Assembly (NCBI GenBank): GCA_903916735.1
Contig: CAIWXX010000078.1
Coordinates: 62,001 to 126,000 of the forward strand
Length of the DNA stretch: 64,000 bases
Direction: 5' to 3'
Source of the DNA: an uncultured Acidobacteriota bacterium
GTDB lineage: Bacteria > Acidobacteriota > CAIWXX01
Below, in pieces: positions 1 to 7,765 of this stretch. The notes beneath the pieces were generated by a model that was given only the letters and a program-made list of their open reading frames with translations, searched no databases and was not told the DNA's origin. A program made the translations under genes and the position numbers. Each line of letters starts with the position of its first letter. Positions within the stretch are counted from its first letter, which is position 1.

Positions 1-690
1 GGCAACATACTCCGCGATCTTGTGCAATTCATCCCGGTCCAGCCAGATACCGTCGTTTTTGCATTCATCGATGATCACGCCGCTTGCATGGGCAAAATTA
101 CGACGATTCATAAACTTTTCGCAGAGAGGGCATTTGATGTATGTGATGCGAGTGTCGGTTGCTGAGGGCGAGCAGGTCCGTATTTCGTGTGAATAAACCT
201 TTTCTTCCCTTTCGCGTGCCTGCTGATTGACGATCCTTTCGAAAACGCCTTCACCAATCCACATTCCGCCGCACACTCCACATTCATCCACCTGAAATGC
301 GCCGATCTCACGATTGAGGAGTCGCGGCTTCAGGCACCTCGGACAGAGGAGCTGCCCGGTGCGATGATCGAGTGTCGCCGGCTGGATGGATTGGCCGCAG
401 GACTGGCAGAACATGCTTTCGTCGGCTGTGCGGCAGAGGCAGTGAGGGCACACGAGGCTCATGCGAGACGATGTCAGCGTCGGCTCCGCGCCGCAGTATT
501 GGCAGGCGAGCTTTGTTGGTGTGCGGGGAGCGCCGCAGGATTCGCAGTGCTGAATGGCTGGTGCATACGATTTCACGAGCGGCACCTCCATCAGAAACCC
601 GCACAGGCAACGAAGTTTCTGCCCAATTTCGTAATTCGTGACGTCCCATTGCCGCTTGCACTCCTGGCAGAGAAGAATTCGCTTGACCAC
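1..690 (-). CDS. Zinc-ribbon protein with two TFIIB-type zinc-binding modules (C-terminus cut by window edge)
   Basis: An open frame runs on the minus strand from a GTG at 690 to the window edge (230 codons, no stop). The protein is rich in CxxC pairs. The N-terminus has C8-x2-C11 and C28-x-C30. Further CxxC knuckles follow, as in double zinc-ribbon proteins. Two modules then match the zf-TFIIB pattern: a CPRC knuckle followed by DECGVCGGMWIGEGVF, and a CPLC knuckle followed by IIDECKNDGIWLDRDEL. A GGGTGGG stretch lies about 12 bases before the GTG. The family is usually described as structural or nucleic-acid/protein binding, and its function is not established. It lies 36 bases downstream of the dNTPase gene on the same strand, so the two probably share a transcript. 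Confidence 0.8.
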   Translation of the reverse strand, partial: MVKRILLCQECKRQWDVTNYEIGQKLRCLCGFLMEVPLVKSYAPAIQHCESCGAPRTPTKLACQYCGAEPTLTSSRMSLVCPHCLCRTADESMFCQSCGQSIQPATLDHRTGQLLCPRCLKPRLLNREIGAFQVDECGVCGGMWIGEGVFERIVNQQAREREEKVYSHEIRTCSPSATDTRITYIKCPLCEKFMNRRNFAHASGVIIDECKNDGIWLDRDELHKIAEYVA

Positions 691-726
691 GCTTTACAAC
701 CCACCCATTGAAATCATGAATATCCT

Positions 727-1878
727 TCAGACTCTTTCATGTGGATCAAAGAGTCGTTTGTGCTCATCAAGCGCATAACGGTCGGTCATGCCGGCGAGGT
801 AATCGCAGATCGCGCGATGCAGGCCTTCATCATCCTGCCTCGACTGTATATTGGGAGGAAGCTGCATCGGATTGGCGACATACGTCTGGAAGAGATCGGT
901 GAGAATCCGCCGAGCTTTGTTGCCCATCCGAATGACTCGGTAGTGATGATAGAGTTTTTCAAAAAGGCGGGACTTCAATTCATCCTTCTTCGCCAGCATT
1001 TCATCGCTGAATGCAACAAGCCGCGCCGGATGATTCCGGACATCTTCGATCGAAGCGGCATGTTTATGAAGTTGCCGGGAAGTTTCTTGGATGAGATCGG
1101 TGGTCAGCGAGTTGATGAGGCCGCGAACGGTCTGGTATATCACGATTTGTTCATCGGTCGTGGTTGTCATCCGCTTATTCAGCCCTTCCCGTGTATCGGC
1201 CCAGAGACGCACAGAGGCGAGGCTATCCGGTTCGAGCATCCCGCTGGCCAAGCCGTCGTCGACATCATGTGTGATATATGCGATCTCATCGGCGAAATCG
1301 ATAACCTGGGATTCGATACACGGCGATTTCTCCGGCTCATACTCTGAATCAGCCAGTTTTTCGTGGCCGGGAGAGTGCTTGATGACTCCTTCGCGCACTT
1401 CCCAGGTCAAGTTGAGCCCCGGGAACTCCGGATACCGTCGCTCAATGACCTCCAAAATCCGCAGGCTCTGCCGATTATGCTCGAACCCCCCGTGATCCCT
1501 CATGAGATCGCGCATGGCTTCCTCGCCCGCATGACCGAATGGTGTGTGCCCGAGGTCGTGAGCAAGAGCGAGGGCCTCGGTGAGATCCTCGTTGAGTCGC
1601 AACGCACGAGCGATGGTGCGGCTGATCTGGGATGCTTCCAGCGTATGAGTCAATCGTGTACGATAATGGTCTCCCTCATGATTGACGAAGACCTGAGTCT
1701 TGTATTCGAGACGCCGGAAGGAAGAGCAGTGAACGATACGATCACGGTCCCGTTGGAAGCAGGTCCGGAAAGGATGCTCGGCCTCCTGATACCGTCGGCC
1801 TCGACTGCTGGCGCTCAGCATTGCCCACGCGCCAAGGTGCTCGATTTCGAAAGCCTCCCATTCCTCTCGGTGTAGCAT
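727..1878 (-). CDS. dgt: HD-domain deoxyguanosinetriphosphate triphosphohydrolase-like protein
   Basis: The protein has 383 residues, the usual length for bacterial Dgt-like dNTPases, which cleave dNTPs to the deoxynucleoside plus triphosphate in the cytoplasm. The HD-fold metal ligands are visible: RTRLTHTLE with H78, ALAHDLGHTPFGHAGE with H107-D108, and a later DFADEIAY segment supplying the distal Asp. The basic FRRLEYKTQVF stretch before them is also characteristic. I chose the ATG at 1878 because AGGGA lies just before it and the protein then begins like its homologues (LHREEWEAFE). A reading from 1980 would add 34 residues without conserved character. The gene is divergent from the kinase gene. 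The exact dNTP preference cannot be read from the sequence. Confidence 0.92.
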   Translation of the reverse strand: MLHREEWEAFEIEHLGAWAMLSASSRGRRYQEAEHPFRTCFQRDRDRIVHCSSFRRLEYKTQVFVNHEGDHYRTRLTHTLEASQISRTIARALRLNEDLTEALALAHDLGHTPFGHAGEEAMRDLMRDHGGFEHNRQSLRILEVIERRYPEFPGLNLTWEVREGVIKHSPGHEKLADSEYEPEKSPCIESQVIDFADEIAYITHDVDDGLASGMLEPDSLASVRLWADTREGLNKRMTTTTDEQIVIYQTVRGLINSLTTDLIQETSRQLHKHAASIEDVRNHPARLVAFSDEMLAKKDELKSRLFEKLYHHYRVIRMGNKARRILTDLFQTYVANPMQLPPNIQSRQDDEGLHRAICDYLAGMTDRYALDEHKRLFDPHERV

Positions 1879-2000
1879 GTTCCCTATCATAAAGAGATAC
1901 TCTACATACTTCAAATTTCCTCTTGGTACCACGGCGGAAAAAACTTGAGCCATTTTACATTTTTTGAAAAGGCATGCCACGACCTCGCATCAGGGAATCC

Positions 2001-2029
2001 TTGACAAAGGCGGGTACGGCTCTTAGTGT
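2001..2029 (+). promoter_or_regulatory. Predicted sigma-70-type promoter for the TPR-kinase gene
   Basis: TTGACA at 2001-2006 is followed after 17 bases by TAGTGT at 2024-2029. The start codon of the kinase gene is at 2044, only 14 bases past the -10 box. The 5' leader would therefore be about 8 bases with no convincing Shine-Dalgarno sequence. Confidence 0.5.
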
Positions 2030-2043
2030 ATTCTTGAAAAGTT

Positions 2044-4491
2044 ATGCGATTCGATGCGGCGTTCGGCCATTTTAGAGCGGGCATTCCGCTGAATTTCTCC
2101 TTTTCGTTTTCCGACTTGCCCGAGTTCATTCAATGGATTATCTACATAGCCGTGGCGGCAGCAGCCTATTACATCATCACATCTTTTATTTATGCTCTCC
2201 ACTCTGGTGCCAATGCCAGAGAAACACTTCTGAATCGCTTCGAACAGCGGATGTTTCCAAAATCCTATGAACTCAAACGCGCTCGAAATCTCACCGAAAC
2301 CCACAATTTCCTCGCTGCAGGAGAAGTCTATGAGCGTCTCGAATTGTATGACAAAGCAATTCGGGTTTATACGGACGGCAAGGAGCATCTTGCTTGCGCG
2401 GCTCTTTATGAAAAACTGAAACAACCGGACAAGGCAATCGTCTGCTATCTGCAGGGTCGAAATTATGCGCAGGCTGCCAATTTGGCTCTCCAAACCAACC
2501 GCCCGATTCGAGCCGCGGAGATACTCGAGAATACGCATAACTATGACAAGGCGGCTGACATCTATCTTCAGCTCCAGCAATATGAAAAGGCCGGAGAATT
2601 ACTCGAACATAGCGGCGCTTTCGTCAAAGCGGCCCAGGCATTCGAAAAGGGCGGGAATCTCGCCCATGCCGCGCAGTGCTACGAAAAAGCCTATCAGCAA
2701 ACTAGAAGCTTCGCGTCCGGTCCGGCGACCTCAGGACTTTCCAAAGAGGGCGCTAAGATGGCAATTGCAGCCGCAAGCCTCTATGACCGTATTGGTGAAA
2801 CATCAAAAGCAATTGATATATGCGCCAAAGAGCGTTTCCTTAGAGAAGCCGCCCAGTATAGTCAGAAGGCCAAGAAATTCAAGGAAGCCGCCACATACTA
2901 CGCAAAAATTCCTCTCTACGATAAGGCCGCCGAGATGTTGGAGCTGGCAGGAGATATGCGGGGTGCATTGAATATGCACGCCGAGGACGCACTCGCTTTA
3001 GGCCAACAAGCTGAAGCAGCTCGATATTTTGAAAAAGCAGGCGACTACATTCGCGCCGCTGAATTGTACGAGTGGGAAAGTCTCTTTCATGAAGCGGCCG
3101 TCTGTTATTTGAAGAACGACTCGTTCGTCCCGGCAGCAGAAGCCTACCTCAAGTGCAATGATAAAGGGATGGCTGCGGAGATGTACGAACGCGGAGGGGA
3201 ATTCCTCAGAGCGGGCGACTTGTTTTTCGAACTGAGAAAGTACCAGAAGGCATCAGAACTGTTGGAGAAGGCCGAGAGCTACTGGGACGCCGGTGTCGCC
3301 GCCAAGAGCTGCGATGATGCAGAACGAGCGCTGATCCTGCTCCAGAAAGTCCCTTCCTCCGACGAGCATTACTTGACAGCCTGCTCGTTGCTCGGCCAGC
3401 TTTTCGTCCAACGCGGTCAATATGATCTGGCAATCGATCGATACATGAAAGCCACAGCAGACAAGCCAATTCAAACGGACAATATCGAACTGTACTACCT
3501 CATGGCAGATGCCATGGAGAAAGTCGGCAGGCAGAAAGAAGCCCTGAAGCTCTATAAAAGAATTCGACAGGAAGATTATTCTTACCGCGATTTGGGCACG
3601 CGCGTCGACAGGATTGAAGCCGAGATTGCCAAGGCAGAAGGCGGCGGCTCATCCGCAGGCTCCACGCTGAGCGCCTCCGCACCCACTCCACTCGACGGAA
3701 CCGACCGCTATGCAATCGTCGAAAAAATCGGTGAAGGCGGAATGGGTATGATCTACAAGGCTCAGGACAAGATCCTTAAGCGAGTCGTCGCGCTCAAGAT
3801 ACTCTCCCACCCAGTCCATGCGGATCCCAAGATGGTTGAACGATTCTTCATGGAAGCCCGGTCGGCTGCCGCGTTGAACCACCCCAATATTGTAACCCTG
3901 TTCGACGTCGGCCGTATCGGCAAGAACTACTTCATTTCGATGGAATACATCGAGGGTCAGAATTTCATGGCTCTCATTGACAAGTGGAAGCGGCTGACAA
4001 TCCCACAATTCATCTTCCTGGCGCGCCATTTGTGTCTGGCCCTCGACTACGCCCACAAACAGAAAATCATCCACCGCGATATCAAACCAACCAACATCAT
4101 GCTGACCAAGAGCGGGCAGATCAAGATCACGGATTTCGGCCTCGCCAAAGTGCTCGACGAATCATCTCCCACAGAAAGTGGAACCGTCAGTGGAACGCCT
4201 TATTACATGTCCCCCGAACAAATACAGGGGAAGAAAGTCGATCCCCGAACGGATATTTATTCTCTCGGCGCGACCCTCTATCACCTCCTGGTCGGCATGC
4301 CTCCTTTTCATACTGAGCGAGTTCTTTACCAGCACCTCTTTGAAAAACCGGTTGCGCCCACTCAAATCCGCGATGATTTGCCGCCAATTTGCGACAGGAT
4401 TCTATTAAAGTGCCTTGAAAAGGACCCGGATCGCCGATACAAACAGATTCTCGCGCTGGGCGAGGATATTAAAACACTGGAAAGGATTTAA
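2044..4491 (+). CDS. Membrane-anchored TPR-repeat protein with C-terminal Ser/Thr protein kinase domain
   Basis: The protein has 815 residues. Residues 31-52 form one hydrophobic segment (WIIYIAVAAAAYYIITSFIY) near the N-terminus. Residues about 75-535 are a long array of helical repeats with recurring A..YE / KA.E.LE patterns typical of TPR or Sel1-like solenoids. The kinase domain is residues 554-813, with glycine loop IGEGGMG at 562-568, Lys585 in VALKIL, HRDIKPTN at 677-684 and DFG at 697-699. All catalytic motifs are intact. The family (PknB/Hanks type) phosphorylates Ser/Thr of proteins. The usual order puts the kinase first and the TPRs after it, but here it is reversed, with the membrane anchor at the far end. 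Substrates are unknown. The gene is transcribed divergently from dgt. Confidence 0.93.
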   Translation: MRFDAAFGHFRAGIPLNFSFSFSDLPEFIQWIIYIAVAAAAYYIITSFIYALHSGANARETLLNRFEQRMFPKSYELKRARNLTETHNFLAAGEVYERLELYDKAIRVYTDGKEHLACAALYEKLKQPDKAIVCYLQGRNYAQAANLALQTNRPIRAAEILENTHNYDKAADIYLQLQQYEKAGELLEHSGAFVKAAQAFEKGGNLAHAAQCYEKAYQQTRSFASGPATSGLSKEGAKMAIAAASLYDRIGETSKAIDICAKERFLREAAQYSQKAKKFKEAATYYAKIPLYDKAAEMLELAGDMRGALNMHAEDALALGQQAEAARYFEKAGDYIRAAELYEWESLFHEAAVCYLKNDSFVPAAEAYLKCNDKGMAAEMYERGGEFLRAGDLFFELRKYQKASELLEKAESYWDAGVAAKSCDDAERALILLQKVPSSDEHYLTACSLLGQLFVQRGQYDLAIDRYMKATADKPIQTDNIELYYLMADAMEKVGRQKEALKLYKRIRQEDYSYRDLGTRVDRIEAEIAKAEGGGSSAGSTLSASAPTPLDGTDRYAIVEKIGEGGMGMIYKAQDKILKRVVALKILSHPVHADPKMVERFFMEARSAAALNHPNIVTLFDVGRIGKNYFISMEYIEGQNFMALIDKWKRLTIPQFIFLARHLCLALDYAHKQKIIHRDIKPTNIMLTKSGQIKITDFGLAKVLDESSPTESGTVSGTPYYMSPEQIQGKKVDPRTDIYSLGATLYHLLVGMPPFHTERVLYQHLFEKPVAPTQIRDDLPPICDRILLKCLEKDPDRRYKQILALGEDIKTLERI

Positions 4492-4523
4492 TCTAAGGAA
4501 TCCAACCAGAAGCGTCGATTCCG

Positions 4524-5391
4524 CTATTGATTTTGTGCAGGAGCTACAGGGTTTGGGCTCTCTCTCGGGGTGACGACCAACCGGCTGAATAATGGCCCGA
4601 AAGCCGCATCTTCGTGCGCCGCCGTTTCCGATCGCCTTGCGGAAAATATTAATCGCGTCACAGTCAGATCGCGTGAGACAATCGGTCGCCGCAGAACACC
4701 CACCAAAACAGTTATGCCCTCAGACGTTTGGCCTCCTTCACTCAGCATGATTCGCTGGCCGTTGACGGACATCGACAAGAGGTGAAGCTCGTCTGGATCG
4801 GATGGTGCCGCCACGAGCAGTTCAATATCGTAATCCTCATCCGGCGAAAGCAACAGATCGATATTAGCAACCCCGGCAGGGATCCATTGGTATGACCCTC
4901 TGGGAACAACTGCTGCGCGAGGTCCCCCCCAAGGGGCGGCGGGATTTGCCGGGATGGGATGCAGATGAGCCTGTGACTTTCGCCCAACCAACACCGGGCA
5001 CGGCACGATTAAAGAAAATGGTCGCAGAGTGCGAGGAAATGGGCTGGAGAACCGGCTCGATGCGCAGCCAGTCAAAGTGGAGTGCGGATTGCTTCGTAGT
5101 AGCCACGGCGTCCGTATTTAGACCAGCGGAATCCCTCTCCTGGAATTCCAGATGCGCATAGTCTGTATTAAGGGCAACGATGTCCTCTGGGATCAGGCCG
5201 TGGAGGATGATGAAGCCGTTTCGGTCGGGATGGCTCATCCGAAGCGAAACAGGGACACCAATTATTGTCAAATGCGTGCCGGCCAGAGCCCAATCATTTG
5301 AAATATTACATGTCGATGTTCCACCTTCGAGGCGGGATTTCGATAAATGAAATATCGAAAATATCGGTTTTATTTCTTCGAATATAAAGCC
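4524..5391 (-). pseudogene. Frameshifted hypothetical protein gene
   Basis: Two overlapping minus-strand frames look like parts of one protein. The upstream frame has no stop from 5391 down to about 4864, and it contains segments such as SNDWALAGTHLTIIGVPVS and FIILHGLIPEDIVAL. The downstream frame runs to the stop at 4524 with RGSYQWIPAGVANIDLLL and LLSMSVNGQRIMLSEGG. They can be joined by a one-step shift at a run of seven C at about 4924-4930. No ATG exists in the upstream part before the TTG at 5271, so the N-terminus is also lost or uses a rare start. The two halves have a similar jelly-roll-like pattern, but I do not recognise the family. It could be a true pseudogene or an assembly error at the homopolymer. 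Confidence 0.45.
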
Positions 5392-5735
5392 CTACTTGCG
5401 AGAAGAGCTTCTCGCATCTGCCCGCGGTTTACTGGATGGGCTATAAGAGGAGTCAATCCGCCCTATCGCTGCACGGCCCCTGGGCCTGACATGATCACAT
5501 CGAAGCGCCGAGTGATCCTGAGGTTCATTTCGATCGCGCGAAGTACCTACAGGAGCCCTTTCCCCGATCAGTCCGATTCCTGTCTTCATGTGTAATACGC
5601 TCTCTCTCTCCAGCACGGCTGTTCTTGGCCATCTGGCTGAAACAAGCTGATTTTTATTTTGCTACAAAAGTAGTAGAAACAAAACCAGCTCATCATCTTC
5701 TCCCGGCTCACATCCGCTCCAAATCGGCTCTCAGG
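5392..5735. other. Intergenic stretch without a supported gene
   Basis: A 74-residue minus-strand frame (5616-5392) ends at the TAG directly in phase with the frameshifted gene downstream. Its composition (arginine- and serine-rich, no hydrophobic pattern) does not look like protein. It may be decayed upstream sequence of that gene. Nothing else is visible. Confidence 0.4.
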
Positions 5736-6068
5736 TCAGGCCGTCTTCGAGAGGACGATGACGGCATGCACGATATTGCCCAGATTCCATATCCCGAAAA
5801 GCCAGCGGTAATTTCTGAGAAGCACCATGGCGTTCGAATCTCCTTTCGCCCACGAAGGCGTCCAGAAAAGCCAGGACAACCAGACCTTGAGCGATGAGAT
5901 GCCGCTGATCCAATAGGTGCATTCAGGCGGTCGAAAGAGCAATCCGTGCGGCTTGCCGTCACGTTCCCACTCGGCGCGGTGTGCCTGGCATTCTCGCCGG
6001 ACTAATTGATCCATTGTGAAAAAAATCACGACCAAGCCCGGTAAAAAAAATGCCAGTCTAAATAACAT
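5736..6068 (-). CDS. Small predicted membrane protein of unknown function
   Basis: The protein has 110 residues. It has an N-terminal hydrophobic helix (LFRLAFFLPGLVVIFFTM, residues 2-19), a polar stretch with RECQAHRAEWERDGKPHG, and two further aromatic-rich hydrophobic segments (about residues 57-70, VWLSWLFW, and 82-105, WLFGIWNLGNIVHAVIVL). Residue usage is protein-like and the frame is clean, but the Shine-Dalgarno before the ATG is weak. No family was recognised. The neighbours are a TlpA-like gene upstream and a frameshifted gene downstream on the same strand, and they give no clue to function. Confidence 0.6.
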   Translation of the reverse strand: MLFRLAFFLPGLVVIFFTMDQLVRRECQAHRAEWERDGKPHGLLFRPPECTYWISGISSLKVWLSWLFWTPSWAKGDSNAMVLLRNYRWLFGIWNLGNIVHAVIVLSKTA

Positions 6069-6296
6069 CTTGCATTGATTTTAACGACCGGCCGGAGTCG
6101 ATGGTAGGCATCTCCTCCGTCCGAGAGAGTTGATTGATGGTCAAGCGCCGGTATTACCATGGCATCAGCGAAAGGCGCGGGAACAGAGAAGCGGAGGAGC
6201 CGGATGCATCTGCAGAGACATCAGATCGGCTCATCCGCAGAATGAAAAAGATGGACTCGATCTTCATTTCGATACTCGCGCAGAAGGCTGATGTCT

Positions 6297-7469
6297 CTAC
6301 TTGCTTGTCGTCTCGCCCGCAGCCTTCTTGTATTCCTCCAGGCGCTTCATCATCTCGGTCTTGTTTTTCGACAGGGAGATCTCAATGGCCTTCGTCTGCA
6401 CCTCCACAGCACGTGGATAATCGCCCTTCAAGAAGAGGAATTTCGCGAGAACCTGCTTCATGCCCGCGCTCTTGCCTTCGGCCATTTCATCGCATTTTGT
6501 CGCAATTTTTAATCCGAGATCGGCATCGGGGTTGATGCCGTTCGGGGTTACGAATGCCATGACATAGCCGATCGTCGGCAACGGATTAGCATCGTCGTTT
6601 TTGCCATTCTCCAGCGCCTGGCGTGCACACGCATTGGCTGCTTCGATGTTCTTCTGATCAACATAGAGGCACTCGAATTTGAATCCCAGAATATCCAGGT
6701 TCTTCACCGGATCACGGGCCAGGTATTTGTCAGCAAGAGCGACGGCCTCAGCCACATTGCCCTTCTCCCTGGCTTCCTCCATGGCTTTCACCATCGCGCG
6801 ATTTTCTTTGACGACTTCCTGTTCCGCCAGATATGTCTTGGCGTGCTCATCCAAATTCCACTTGCCGTCGACGATACCGGCGAGGGGCTTTTCAAGCACC
6901 ATTGGATCGCCGATCCAGGCGACTTTCCCCTGCTGATTGATAATGAACGCCGTCGGGATTCCGATCTGATCCCATCCGGATGCCGCCATCCAAGTTTTCG
7001 ACATGAGGCCATGATCGTGCGCCCACTTTCCATCTTTCGCGCCCTCGCCGCCCTTCGGATCATCATAGGTGTCAAGTCCGACGTGATAGTCCATTTTCTC
7101 CGCCTTCGCCTGGACAAAGGGAGGCACATCCGCCTGGTTGGGCTCCCAAATATTAACGCCGATGACGGTTGCTTTTTCGCCGAACTTCTTTTGCACCTCG
7201 GTCAAATGGGGAATGCTCTCATTGCACGGTGGGCACCACGTCGCCCAGAATTCGACCACATATGTCGTCCCTTGAGCGAAGTCGGCGATTGGGTCGCCTT
7301 TGATCCACTTGCTGATGAGTAGCTTGGGCGCCTGATCACCGACCATGAGTGGATAGGGATTGGCAGCCGCCAGAGGGCATGCCATCACCGTCAAGAGAGC
7401 GGTTATTGGGAAGGCGAAAAGGATTAGTTGGAAAACTCTTTCGGCAATCGCCGATCTCATTCGTCGCAC
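6297..7469 (-). CDS. TlpA/ResA-like thioredoxin-fold protein, secreted, with long helical C-terminal extension
   Basis: I chose the GTG at 7469. A perfect GGAGGT (7477-7482) lies 7 bases before it, so a TTG start at 7484 would overlap its own ribosome site. The protein has 390 residues. Residues 4-36 are a signal peptide or anchor (VFQLILFAFPITALLTVMA, then CPLAAA). The thioredoxin domain has the redox motif C79-P-P-C82 in VEFWATWCPPCNES, typical of extracytoplasmic disulfide reductases of the AhpC/TSA-Redoxin type. Residues about 200-390 form an alpha-helical, probably TPR-like extension (DKYLARDPVKN, FLFLKGDYPRAVEVQTKAIE) that ordinary TlpA lacks. The likely role is periplasmic thiol-disulfide exchange. 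The partner is unknown. It is divergent from the CocE-type hydrolase. Confidence 0.88.
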   Translation of the reverse strand: MRRMRSAIAERVFQLILFAFPITALLTVMACPLAAANPYPLMVGDQAPKLLISKWIKGDPIADFAQGTTYVVEFWATWCPPCNESIPHLTEVQKKFGEKATVIGVNIWEPNQADVPPFVQAKAEKMDYHVGLDTYDDPKGGEGAKDGKWAHDHGLMSKTWMAASGWDQIGIPTAFIINQQGKVAWIGDPMVLEKPLAGIVDGKWNLDEHAKTYLAEQEVVKENRAMVKAMEEAREKGNVAEAVALADKYLARDPVKNLDILGFKFECLYVDQKNIEAANACARQALENGKNDDANPLPTIGYVMAFVTPNGINPDADLGLKIATKCDEMAEGKSAGMKQVLAKFLFLKGDYPRAVEVQTKAIEISLSKNKTEMMKRLEEYKKAAGETTSK

Positions 7470-7765
7470 GTTCAATACCTCCAATTATAGATACATTCAA
7501 ATCGTCAAAATCACCATCATCTCAATCATAATCCAAAGAAGGCTGCGTGTAGAGATCGAAAACGCCCGTCCGGAAATTAACGAGGCATGGATCACAGATT
7601 TTCCGCTTCGCTCAGGATGACAAGTGATGGCGGCCAAGGATAATCTAGAGATATGTTTTTTCAGTCACGATGGCATTCATCGGCACGGGCTGGGTCTGCG
7701 GATCGGACAGAACCAATGGGGATCATGCAAACGGGTTATCCCTTCGCTTTGGAAAGAGGGCGTCA

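Noticed and set aside
739-1875. Plus-strand frames of 134-202 codons opposite dgt
   Set aside because: Shadows of the HD-domain dNTPase, which has all motifs on the minus strand.
7670-7765. Extended N-terminus of the CocE-type hydrolase
   Set aside because: The ATG at 7766 has a good ribosome site and begins a signal peptide. The extension has neither.
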